6,566 bases of DNA from CAVPRW01 sp046727435 [NCBI: bacterium] (GCA_046727435.1 JBKPCR010000052.1:1-6566); one strand, 5' to 3'. Counted from the first letter of the stretch, positions 1 through 5,204 are shown. The notes: generated from the sequence alone by a model not told the origin. Translations and numbers: made by a program.

Positions 1-209
1 CAGCGGTGGTCGAATCGGGGGTGGTGCTGTATCGTCTCGGCTGGGAAACGCTTCCGGAACAGCAGGGCGGGCCATTTCGATTTCTCATCACCGATGCGCA
101 GGCTTGTGCCACAGGTGGAGCTGATCTCTGTGCCAATGTGAAATTCGTCGGACGGATCGCGCTCAGCGCCGCTGCAGGGCGAGATACGCGGCCGATGGAG
201 CGACGCTGA
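1..209 (+). CDS. C-terminal fragment, probable molybdopterin-binding oxidoreductase domain protein (5' partial)
   Basis: The reading frame is already open at the left edge (first complete codon at base 3) and stops at 207-209, so this is the last 68 or so residues of a gene that begins outside the window. The GTG at base 6 is very unlikely to be the true start because no ribosome binding site can be seen. The visible part contains the stretch GGPFRFLITD followed by CANVKFVGRIAL. This resembles the end of the sulfite-oxidase/YedY-type molybdopterin-binding domain, where a GGPxR(L/F)(V/L)(V/I)P strand is followed by xxxVKWVxRIEL. The final residues (AAAGRDTRPMERR) look like a disordered tail. 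The molybdenum-ligating cysteine and the substrate pocket would lie upstream, so activity cannot be judged. The gene converges on the DUF72 gene with a 33 bp gap in which no clear terminator is visible. The family assignment is inferred from a short motif. Confidence 0.55.
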   Translation, partial: AVVESGVVLYRLGWETLPEQQGGPFRFLITDAQACATGGADLCANVKFVGRIALSAAAGRDTRPMERR

Positions 210-242
210 GAGTAGCACCGCGTCATTGTGCGCGACCACGTG

Positions 243-1145
243 TTACGATGCGGGGCTGTTCTGCCAGATCTCAGAGAATAGGGCGATGGAACCCGGCGAG
301 TGGCCGGCATAATGATTGTTGTAAAAGCCGTACACGGTGAGGTCACGCGCCAGGAATTGCCGCACCACAGTTACCCACGTCCTCGTGTCCTGCGTCCGAT
401 CGACCACGAGACGGTCCCACTTCTGGGTGATCGCCTCCATGGCCTGCCGGTCGCCGAGCCAGCGGATATAGGCGAAATCCGCGGTCACCACCTCATGCTG
501 ACGCATAAGCTCCTGAATCGGTGGCATCCATGGATGATCGGTGAGCGCCAAGGCGACGTGATGGGTGCGCAGCAGGTCGAGCATGCGGCGAGTGATCCAC
601 CACCGATTGCGGACCTCCACGGCAAATTGGAATCCCTTGGGCAACTGCTCGAGCATCGGCTCCAGACGATCCAAAAATGCCTGTGCATTCGAAAAGTGAC
701 GCTTCGAGAAGTAGGGGAACTGAAAGAGCAGAGGGCCCAGCTTGTCGCCCAGGAGGCTCATGACCTCGGTAAATTGCTGCAGCTCGTCCTGGCAATCGTG
801 CAGGACCTTTTCATGCGTGATCACCTGCGGGATTTTCGCGGCAAAGCGGAAGCCGGCGGGTGTCCGCTGATTCCATCCATTGACCATGGCAGGGGTGGGA
901 ATGCGATAAAAGGTCATGTCGATTTCGACTGCCGTGAATCTTTGGGCATAATAGGCTAGATATTCTGAGGATTTGGCATCGACAGGATAGACTGTTCCCC
1001 GCCAATCATCGGAGCTCCAGCTCGACGTGCCGAGATAGAGTGGCACCCCTTGGAGAAGCCCAGATAGCGACCCCGACAAGGCTGCGGTTGTGGGAAGGCG
1101 GGCGTTGGTTGTATCGGCAAAGAGGTCAGGTTCCATGTGTGTCAT
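243..1145 (-). CDS. DUF72 domain-containing protein (YecE family)
   Basis: A 300-residue protein covering the whole DUF72/YecE domain, which is predicted to form a TIM-barrel-like fold. No reaction has been firmly assigned to the family. Recognisable blocks, in order, are GTSSWSSDDWRGTVYP (39-54), VEIDMTFYRIPT (73-84), FAAKIPQVITHEK (101-113), LGPLLFQFP (136-144), AVEVRNRWW (175-183), YIRWLGD (226-232) and VYGFYNNHYAGHSPGSI (271-287). This last block is the family's C-terminal FNNHxxGxAP-type signature. The first 33 or so residues are outside the domain and variable. There is no signal peptide or membrane segment, so the protein is cytoplasmic. Two starts are possible. The ATG at 1145 has a GGCGAG block directly against it, while the in-frame ATG at 1136 has the same block at a 9 nt spacing and may be the real start (297 residues). 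The gene is divergent from the pseudouridine synthase gene and convergent with the upstream oxidoreductase fragment. Confidence 0.93.
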   Translation of the reverse strand: MTHMEPDLFADTTNARLPTTAALSGSLSGLLQGVPLYLGTSSWSSDDWRGTVYPVDAKSSEYLAYYAQRFTAVEIDMTFYRIPTPAMVNGWNQRTPAGFRFAAKIPQVITHEKVLHDCQDELQQFTEVMSLLGDKLGPLLFQFPYFSKRHFSNAQAFLDRLEPMLEQLPKGFQFAVEVRNRWWITRRMLDLLRTHHVALALTDHPWMPPIQELMRQHEVVTADFAYIRWLGDRQAMEAITQKWDRLVVDRTQDTRTWVTVVRQFLARDLTVYGFYNNHYAGHSPGSIALFSEIWQNSPAS

Positions 1146-1155
1146 CTCGCCATGT

Positions 1156-1160
1156 AGGAA
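1156..1160 (+). promoter_or_regulatory. Ribosome binding site for the pseudouridine synthase
   Basis: AGGAA ends 5 nt before the ATG at 1166. It decides the start, because the open frame extends upstream to 1040 but that extension is antisense to the start of the DUF72 gene and lacks family sequence. Confidence 0.6.
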
Positions 1161-1165
1161 AATAT

Positions 1166-2005
1166 ATGCCCCATCAAAAGCTCGAACTGAACATTTTGTA
1201 TGAGGATAACGACCTGCTGGTCATTGACAAGCCCGCCGGACTACTGGTCATCCCCGACCGCTGGGATGCCTCCAAGCCAACAGTCGTCAAACTCGCGCGG
1301 GCCTACCTGAACACCCAGGCAGCTGCTGCAGGCACGATCGTCGCGGAACCACCACGCATCTGGGTGGTGCATCGCCTGGATCGAGACACCAGCGGCGTAC
1401 TCATCTTAGCTAAAACCGATCGCGTCCATGCCGCGCTGTCACAGCAGTTCGAACATGGAACAGTCCTGAAAACCTACCTTGCCCTGGTCAGTGGCCAGGG
1501 TATACGTGCCGAAGGTGTTATTCGCTTGCCCATTGGCCCGCATCCACAGCGACCTGGCATGATGGTCATTCAGCGCCGCCATGGTAAGTCCGCCATCACA
1601 CGCTATGCGGCGGTCGAGCGCTTTCGAGGCTATACGCTGCTGGACGTACGTCCGCAAACCGGGCGCAGCCATCAAATTCGCGTGCATGCGCAGGCGATCG
1701 GCCATCCGTTGGCCATCGACCCGCTCTATGGCTCTAGCGCACCCCTGTTGCTGTCGGCCTTGAAGCCATCGTATCGGCCGAAGGCCGGCACGGTGGAGCA
1801 TCCCTTAATGGTGCGCCTGACCCTGCACGCTCAGGCATTGCAGCTCATACATCCCACACGGGGGGACATGTGCACCTGGGTGGCGCCCCTGCCGAAGGAC
1901 TTCGCCGCCGTATTGCGGAACCTGCGTCGCTACCGTCAGCTACCAGGGGAACCAGCGGCGCCACCACGAGCGGCGAGGAGGGAAGAGGAGGGTCTGGAGT
2001 GCTGA
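1166..2005 (+). CDS. RluA-family 23S/tRNA pseudouridine synthase
   Basis: Converts uridine to pseudouridine in structured RNA (rRNA or tRNA) in the cytoplasm. From the ATG at 1166 the protein has 279 residues. It opens with the typical ILYEDNDLLVIDKPAGLLV block (10-28). The catalytic motif HRLDRDTSG (69-77) follows, with D72 as the expected nucleophilic aspartate, then LKTYLALVSG (101-110), and the RNA-binding/active-site strand DVRPQTGRSHQIRVH (160-174) with HPLAIDPLYG (180-189). There is no N-terminal S4 domain, so it belongs to the short RluA/RluC/RluD-like class. Sequence cannot tell which RNA position it modifies. The last 20 residues (from about P260) are low-complexity Pro/Ala/Arg/Glu and look like a tail acquired by read-through. 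They are encoded opposite the end of the coiled-coil gene. The start lies 20 bp from the divergent DUF72 start. Confidence 0.95.
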   Translation: MPHQKLELNILYEDNDLLVIDKPAGLLVIPDRWDASKPTVVKLARAYLNTQAAAAGTIVAEPPRIWVVHRLDRDTSGVLILAKTDRVHAALSQQFEHGTVLKTYLALVSGQGIRAEGVIRLPIGPHPQRPGMMVIQRRHGKSAITRYAAVERFRGYTLLDVRPQTGRSHQIRVHAQAIGHPLAIDPLYGSSAPLLLSALKPSYRPKAGTVEHPLMVRLTLHAQALQLIHPTRGDMCTWVAPLPKDFAAVLRNLRRYRQLPGEPAAPPRAARREEEGLEC

Positions 2006-2230
2006 AAGGGTGCGTTTGACCTGGTCGATACGGACCTGGCGGCGCTGCAGCGTCTCACGTAGCCCGGTAAAGTGCTTATCGAGGTCCTGGATGAGCGCCT
2101 GGGTCTGGTGCAACTCTTCGGGATTCCACGCCGGAAGTTCGATCCCCTGGTCTGCCTTCTCGGGCGTGTGTAGGTCATTGCGACGGGGGATCTGTCGGTC
2201 TCTAGATTTGCCGTTAGAAAAGGCCTTCAT
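1940..2230 (-). CDS. Small coiled-coil protein with Trp/Arg-rich C-terminal tail
   Basis: A 96-residue protein that I do not recognise as a named family. Residues 1-39 are polar and probably disordered. Residues 47-82 form a clean heptad pattern, with I47, L50, F54, L57, L61, I68, V71, L75, L78 and L82 at a/d positions and only R64 breaking it, so a dimeric or oligomeric coiled coil is likely. The last 14 residues (83-96) contain four Trp, four Arg, three Pro and two Phe, the composition of an interfacial membrane-binding segment. No signal peptide is visible. I chose the ATG at 2230 (weak AAGAG 6 nt upstream). An in-frame GTG at 2269 would add 13 residues, and a strong AGGAGG at 2249-2254 lies between the two, too far from the ATG to serve it ideally. 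The gene is third in the leftward DUF1517-DUF350 set, 130 bp after DUF350, and its last 21 sense codons overlap the pseudouridine synthase gene antisense. Confidence 0.7.
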   Translation of the reverse strand: MKAFSNGKSRDRQIPRRNDLHTPEKADQGIELPAWNPEELHQTQALIQDLDKHFTGLRETLQRRQVRIDQVKRTLSALQTLLFPPRRSWWRRWFPW

Positions 2231-2360
2231 AGCGACTCTTACCCACTCCCTCCTGCCGGATAGCCTCACGAGCCCTGCGTCGCCTCAGTACCTCAGACCT
2301 TCTGGCCGGTTGAACAGCTCAACCAGCAGGCGGATGCAGGGAACTTCGGGGTCAACTCCC
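2231..2360 (-). other. Spacer between the DUF350 and coiled-coil genes
   Basis: This 130 bp gap holds a short inverted repeat (2308-2324), a direct repeat CCTCAG at 2283-2288 and 2291-2296, and the alternative GTG start region of the coiled-coil gene. No convincing -35/-10 pair or U-tract terminator is visible on the minus strand, so read-through from DUF350 into the coiled-coil gene is the simplest reading. Confidence 0.4.
2308..2324. repeat. Short perfect inverted repeat (hairpin) in the DUF350/coiled-coil gap
   Basis: GGTTGA at 2308-2313 is the exact reverse complement of TCAACC at 2319-2324, with a 5 nt loop. No T-tract follows on either strand, so it is not a classical intrinsic terminator. 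It could be an operator half-site pair, an mRNA processing or stability hairpin, or chance. Confidence 0.35.
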
Positions 2361-2681
2361 TCAGATGATGGCAGCGGCGATGATGATGGCCATGCCCAGA
2401 ATAAATGCTGCGACGACCAGCCCCACCGCGGGATTACGGTGAGAAATCAGTTCATCTTTCACCGAGAACGGGGTGATGAGCTCATAGCTATAGTAACCGA
2501 TGAGCAGCAGGATCAATCCGACCAAGCCGTAGACAACCGAGGTGAGGAGACTGGTCCAGGAGAGCGCTGGGGGTATGATCCTGGGTTCGACAGGCGGCAT
2601 GGGCACCTCGCCGGCGATCGCGTGCCATGCCATACCGGCTATTATCCATACACCCATGCCTGCCAACAGCCATGGCTTCAT
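2361..2681 (-). CDS. DUF350 family small membrane protein
   Basis: A 106-residue inner-membrane protein of unknown function. It starts with a signal-like hydrophobic segment (residues 4-23, MKPWLLAGMG onward, possible cleavage after AIA at 23) and a proline-rich linker (26-38). Two transmembrane helices follow, at about 44-66 and 86-106, joined by the polar loop YELITPFSVKDELISHRNPA. That loop plus second helix (conserved E, N-x-A-x-G and a Gly/Ile-rich helix) is the hallmark of DUF350/UPF0719, to which E. coli YjfL belongs. Classical members have about 130 residues and two such units; this one carries a single unit behind a signal sequence. The ATG at 2681 is supported by GAGGAAGGGG just upstream, so the 11 extra residues of the longer frame are rejected. 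It begins 29 bp after the DUF1517 stop, on the same strand, so the two are almost certainly co-transcribed. Confidence 0.82.
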   Translation of the reverse strand: MKPWLLAGMGVWIIAGMAWHAIAGEVPMPPVEPRIIPPALSWTSLLTSVVYGLVGLILLLIGYYSYELITPFSVKDELISHRNPAVGLVVAAFILGMAIIIAAAII

Positions 2682-2710
2682 CGTTACCCCTTCCTCGGGT
2701 CTGCCGCCCC

Positions 2711-3763
2711 TCATAATGCCGACAGCTCGGGATATTCGGCGATTAACTCATCCTCCGTGAGCGAGTCATTCGGATTTTCCGGCGACCACATCACCTCGAA
2801 GGCCAGGAGGTCGGAGGTGAGCAAGGTACTGAGGCGTTGCAAGGTGCCTTCGATATCTTTGGACGATGGCGTCTGGTAGGCAGTAAACTCTGGATAACCG
2901 GTGGCTACGATCAGCGTCACCACCAGATATTGCCCCACCTCGTTGGACGGAGTGCTCTCTGACCGCGGAGTTTGGCGCCGCACACCATCGACATTCATTG
3001 TCAGCTCTTCTGAGAGTTTCGCCCGCTCCTGACTCACCACCAGGTTGAAGGCTCGTTCGGCGTCGTCGAGTGTGGACGCGGGTTGCACCTGCACCACACC
3101 GTAACGCCAGTAATCGCCGTGGCGCATCAACGCCATCACCACATCCTGCACGGCTGACGCAAGTCCCGTCACGGTGTCGGTGCTGGCGGTGTTCGCATAG
3201 GTTTGCAGGTCGCGTTGCAACGACCGAGCGGTGGAGAGCAAGGCGAGCTGGCACTTCACCACGGCGTAGCGCTCTCCTCCCAATACACCAGATGATGAAC
3301 CATCGAGCCGATCGCGACGGGCCGTGGCGAGATTTTTGAGCAACACTCGACCGACGACGACGACAATTCCGAGGATGATGAGGAGTCCCAGGATGCCGCC
3401 AAAACCAAAGCCACCCCCAGATCCGACGCTGGCTCCACCGCCTCCGCCCCACCAGAGGAACGGCAAGAGAAAAGGCAAGAAGCCGAATCCGGGACTTGGC
3501 ATAGACGGAGCATAGGTTGACGGGGGAGGGGCGCTGTAAGGTCGTGTAGGCGCGGGATTTGAGCTAGACCAGCCACCGCCGCTCGAACCGCTACGCGACT
3601 GTGAAAAGCCGGCACGGCCACCGTACCGTCCACCGCTGCTACGCGCCCAAACGTCGGTAGCCAAGGTTAACACCAGGAATAGACTAAGGGCGGTGGCGAC
3701 AAGAACACCTGTGTGCCGACGCCGGGTCTGGATGCCTACATGACTGCTCGCTTCTGGTTTCAT
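2711..3763 (-). CDS. DUF1517 domain-containing protein, Gly-rich, membrane-anchored
   Basis: A 350-residue exported or membrane protein. A positively charged N-terminus (RRR at 14-16) precedes a hydrophobic stretch (19-36) and a likely cleavage site after VWA (40). Residues 41-92 are Ser/Gly/Pro-rich and low complexity. A short hydrophobic patch (FGFLPFLLPFLWW, 93-105), a Gly-run linker and a transmembrane helix (about 121-142) follow. The C-terminal soluble domain (165-348) ends with FEVMWSPENPNDSLTEDEL and a YPEL motif, typical of DUF1517. This family is best known from cyanobacteria and plants (the Arabidopsis thylakoid protein FLAP1 belongs to it), but its biochemical role is unknown. I chose the ATG at 3763. 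The longer frame begins with a GTG at 3817 that lacks a ribosome binding site and would spoil the signal peptide. No good Shine-Dalgarno precedes 3763 either, which raises the possibility of a leaderless transcript. It is the first gene of a leftward operon with DUF350. Confidence 0.87.
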   Translation of the reverse strand: MKPEASSHVGIQTRRRHTGVLVATALSLFLVLTLATDVWARSSGGRYGGRAGFSQSRSGSSGGGWSSSNPAPTRPYSAPPPSTYAPSMPSPGFGFLPFLLPFLWWGGGGGASVGSGGGFGFGGILGLLIILGIVVVVGRVLLKNLATARRDRLDGSSSGVLGGERYAVVKCQLALLSTARSLQRDLQTYANTASTDTVTGLASAVQDVVMALMRHGDYWRYGVVQVQPASTLDDAERAFNLVVSQERAKLSEELTMNVDGVRRQTPRSESTPSNEVGQYLVVTLIVATGYPEFTAYQTPSSKDIEGTLQRLSTLLTSDLLAFEVMWSPENPNDSLTEDELIAEYPELSAL

Positions 3764-3772
3764 GATTCTTAG

Positions 3773-3799
3773 GCTATCGCCTCTACTTCGAAAAATCAA
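3773..3799 (-). promoter_or_regulatory. Possible promoter for the DUF1517 operon
   Basis: On the minus strand, TTGATT (3799-3794) is followed 15 nt later by GATAGC (3778-3773), or 18 nt later by TAGCCT (3775-3770). Both are weak matches to the sigma-70 consensus. With either, transcription would begin within a few bases of the ATG at 3763, which agrees with the missing Shine-Dalgarno. The call leans on the similarity to the better promoter on the other strand. Confidence 0.3.
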
Positions 3800-3842
3800 G
3801 CCAAAATGCCACCGCACACGCGAATCACCGATAGGCTGGCGC

Positions 3843-3872
3843 TTGACAAACTGACAGGCGGTAGACTATAGC
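3843..3872 (+). promoter_or_regulatory. Sigma-70-like promoter for the acyl-CoA dehydrogenase gene
   Basis: A perfect -35 TTGACA (3843-3848) is followed by an 18 nt spacer and a -10 TATAGC (3867-3872; four of six consensus bases). Transcription would start near 3879 and leave a leader of about 45 nt before the ATG at 3925. A direct repeat TGACA at 3844-3848 and 3852-3856 overlaps the -35, and one arm of the inverted repeat overlaps the -10. Both are natural places for a regulator to bind. Confidence 0.6.
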
Positions 3873-3910
3873 CTACCATTCATGGTGCCGAGACGGACAG
3901 CTTTTTCTCG

Positions 3911-3916
3911 AGGAGG
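3911..3916 (+). promoter_or_regulatory. Strong ribosome binding site of the acyl-CoA dehydrogenase gene
   Basis: AGGAGG lies 8 nt before the ATG at 3925. It fixes the start at 3925 and argues against the out-of-frame ATG at 3882. Confidence 0.85.
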
Positions 3917-3924
3917 TTGCAGGT

Positions 3925-5088
3925 ATGGATTTTCATCTAACCGAGGAACAGGAAGGGCTGCAGAGATTGGCGCGCCAGATCGTTCAGGAAGAGCTGATGC
4001 CACTAGAGCCACGCTTGTTGGAAGAGGGACGCGACGATCTCTGGCCGGAAGACTATGCCCGGCTCAAGCAACTGTCGATGGACACAGGGCTGTGGGGCGC
4101 GCATCTCCCTGCTGAATTCGGCGGCAGCGGCATGGGCGTGCTCGGCAAGGTGCTGCTGCTCGAACAATTCTTCCAGACGGCGGTTCCCTTCCCATGGTGC
4201 GCGGATTGGATGGACGCCTTCCTCGACGAGTGCAATGAGGATCAAAAACAGCGCTTCGCCTGGCCCGTCGTTCGGGGCGAGAAGCACAGTTGCTTCGCCC
4301 AAACGGAGCCGAATGCCGGCTCTGATCCTGGCGGCATGATGCAGACCACGGCAGTGCGCGATGGCGATCACTGGATTATCAACGGCACCAAATTCTTCGT
4401 GAGCTGGGCAGACAACGCCGACTTCGCCCTGGTTCAGGCCATCACTGACGTGGAGAAGCGCCAACGCGGTGGCATCACCATGTTCATCGTCGAGAAGGGC
4501 ACGCCAGGATTTTCGCTCAAGCGGCCGATTCCGGTGTGGGTGAGCAAGAAGCCCGAGCAGTTCGAGCTCGTCTTCGATAATTGTGTGGTGCCACAGGCCA
4601 ATGTGCTTGGTGGAGTCGGCCGCGGCTTTTATGTGGGCCAGAAGATTCTCACCATTTGGGACCGACTAGAACGGGCGGCCTGGATGCTGGGCATGATGCA
4701 GCGCGCCCTCGACATGTGCATTGCCTGGTCCAAGCAACGCGTCACCTTCGGGCGGCCGATCGCCGATCGCCAGGCCATTCAGTGGATGATCGTAGAGATC
4801 TGGACAGATATCCAATATCTGCGCACCAAGCTTTACGAGGCCGCCTGGAAAGCCGATCAAGGGCAGGATGTGCGCATGGAAGCCTCGCTCCTGAAGTATA
4901 CCGGGGCCCAGTGGGCGACGCGTTCGCTCGACAAGGCGATCCAGATTCACGGTGGCATCGGCGAGACCGACTGGCTGCCGCTGACGCGGTTTTACCATAT
5001 CGCCCGACATGCCCGCATCGGCGGCGGCACAGATGAAATTCACAAGATGGTGCTGGCGAGGTTTCTCTTGGGGCGTACTGCAGGGTGA
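3925..5088 (+). CDS. Acyl-CoA dehydrogenase family protein
   Basis: A soluble FAD-dependent enzyme predicted to oxidise an acyl-CoA to the 2,3-enoyl-CoA and pass electrons to electron-transfer flavoprotein. At 387 residues it has the normal length and all three domains: an N-terminal helical domain (MDFHLTEEQEGLQRLARQ onward), a middle beta domain with the first family signature (FAQTEPNAGSD, 124-134), and a C-terminal helical domain. The C-terminal domain carries the FAD-contacting RVTFGRPI (272-279) and the second signature QIHGGIGET (340-348). The usual catalytic glutamate of the YEGTxEI motif is absent, since the motif reads IGGGTDEI (365-372). However, RLER (247-250) places E249 where isovaleryl-CoA and long-chain dehydrogenases carry their base, so the enzyme is probably active. 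The substrate cannot be named: branched-chain, aromatic and steroid side-chain acyl-CoAs are all possible. It appears monocistronic, with its own promoter, and faces the LLM oxidoreductase gene. Confidence 0.95.
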   Translation: MDFHLTEEQEGLQRLARQIVQEELMPLEPRLLEEGRDDLWPEDYARLKQLSMDTGLWGAHLPAEFGGSGMGVLGKVLLLEQFFQTAVPFPWCADWMDAFLDECNEDQKQRFAWPVVRGEKHSCFAQTEPNAGSDPGGMMQTTAVRDGDHWIINGTKFFVSWADNADFALVQAITDVEKRQRGGITMFIVEKGTPGFSLKRPIPVWVSKKPEQFELVFDNCVVPQANVLGGVGRGFYVGQKILTIWDRLERAAWMLGMMQRALDMCIAWSKQRVTFGRPIADRQAIQWMIVEIWTDIQYLRTKLYEAAWKADQGQDVRMEASLLKYTGAQWATRSLDKAIQIHGGIGETDWLPLTRFYHIARHARIGGGTDEIHKMVLARFLLGRTAG

Positions 5089-5156
5089 GGATAGGCGGGT
5101 GAAGATCAGCCCGCGGGAGGAGCGCTGGAATGAGGGAAATCTTGAAGGTGCGCATG

Positions 5157-5191
5157 CCCCCTCGCCCTGGCCCTCTCCCAGGGGGAGGGGG
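5157..5191. repeat. GC-rich hairpin repeat in the convergent intergenic gap
   Basis: CCCTCTCCC (5171-5179) can pair with the G-rich run at 5183-5191 through nine base pairs, one of them G-U, leaving a 3 nt loop. A related C-rich copy (CCCCCTCGCCC) lies just before it at 5157-5167. From memory, elements of the form CCCTC(G/A)CCC-n-GGCCCTCTCCC-n-GGGAGAGGG are dispersed between genes in many GC-rich genomes, and their translations (such as PLPLGEGQGEG) give recurrent false ORFs. No T-tract follows on either strand. Its position between two converging genes suggests it may still slow or end transcription from either side. Confidence 0.6.
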
Positions 5192-5204
5192 AAAGAAGCA
5201 GGCG

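Larger units (their letters stand above)
3761..3884. repeat. Imperfect 17-bp inverted repeat flanking the divergent control region
   Basis: The arms are 3761-3777 and 3868-3884. Read outward, each is ATAGCCTA, five less conserved bases, then CATG, and 14 of 17 positions match. The left arm ends on the DUF1517 start codon. The right arm ends on an ATG at 3882 that does not start a credible gene. The right arm overlaps the predicted -10 of the acyl-CoA dehydrogenase promoter. A partial third copy (TAGGCT, same direction as the left arm on the + strand) is at 3832-3837. Confidence 0.5.

Noticed and set aside
210-242. Terminator between the oxidoreductase fragment and the DUF72 gene
   Set aside because: Only short imperfect GCGC pairing is visible and there is no T-tract on either strand.
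300-959. Long + strand open frame (219 codons) opposite the DUF72 gene
   Set aside because: It lies wholly antisense to a gene with clear family motifs, and its translation shows no recognisable domain.
2214-2246. Possible 10-residue leader peptide on the - strand (GTG at 2246, stop at 2214-2216) after AGGAGG
   Set aside because: The AGGAGG is only 2 nt from the GTG, too close for normal initiation, and the peptide has no attenuator-like residue run.
2010-2879. Long + strand open frame (289 codons)
   Set aside because: It runs antisense to three supported genes and their spacers. The translation is Ser/Arg-rich without domain character, and no ribosome binding site was seen.
3351-3368. GAC/CGA triplet run resembling a microsatellite
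   Set aside because: It simply encodes the valine run of the DUF1517 transmembrane helix on the opposite strand; the repeat is too short to be of note.
3882-4115. + strand frame starting at the ATG at 3882
   Set aside because: Out of frame with the acyl-CoA dehydrogenase and overlapping most of its N-terminal domain. It has no ribosome binding site, and the AGGAGG lies downstream and serves 3925.
4003-4464. - strand open frame (153 codons) within the acyl-CoA dehydrogenase gene
   Set aside because: Antisense shadow of a conserved enzyme; no family resemblance.
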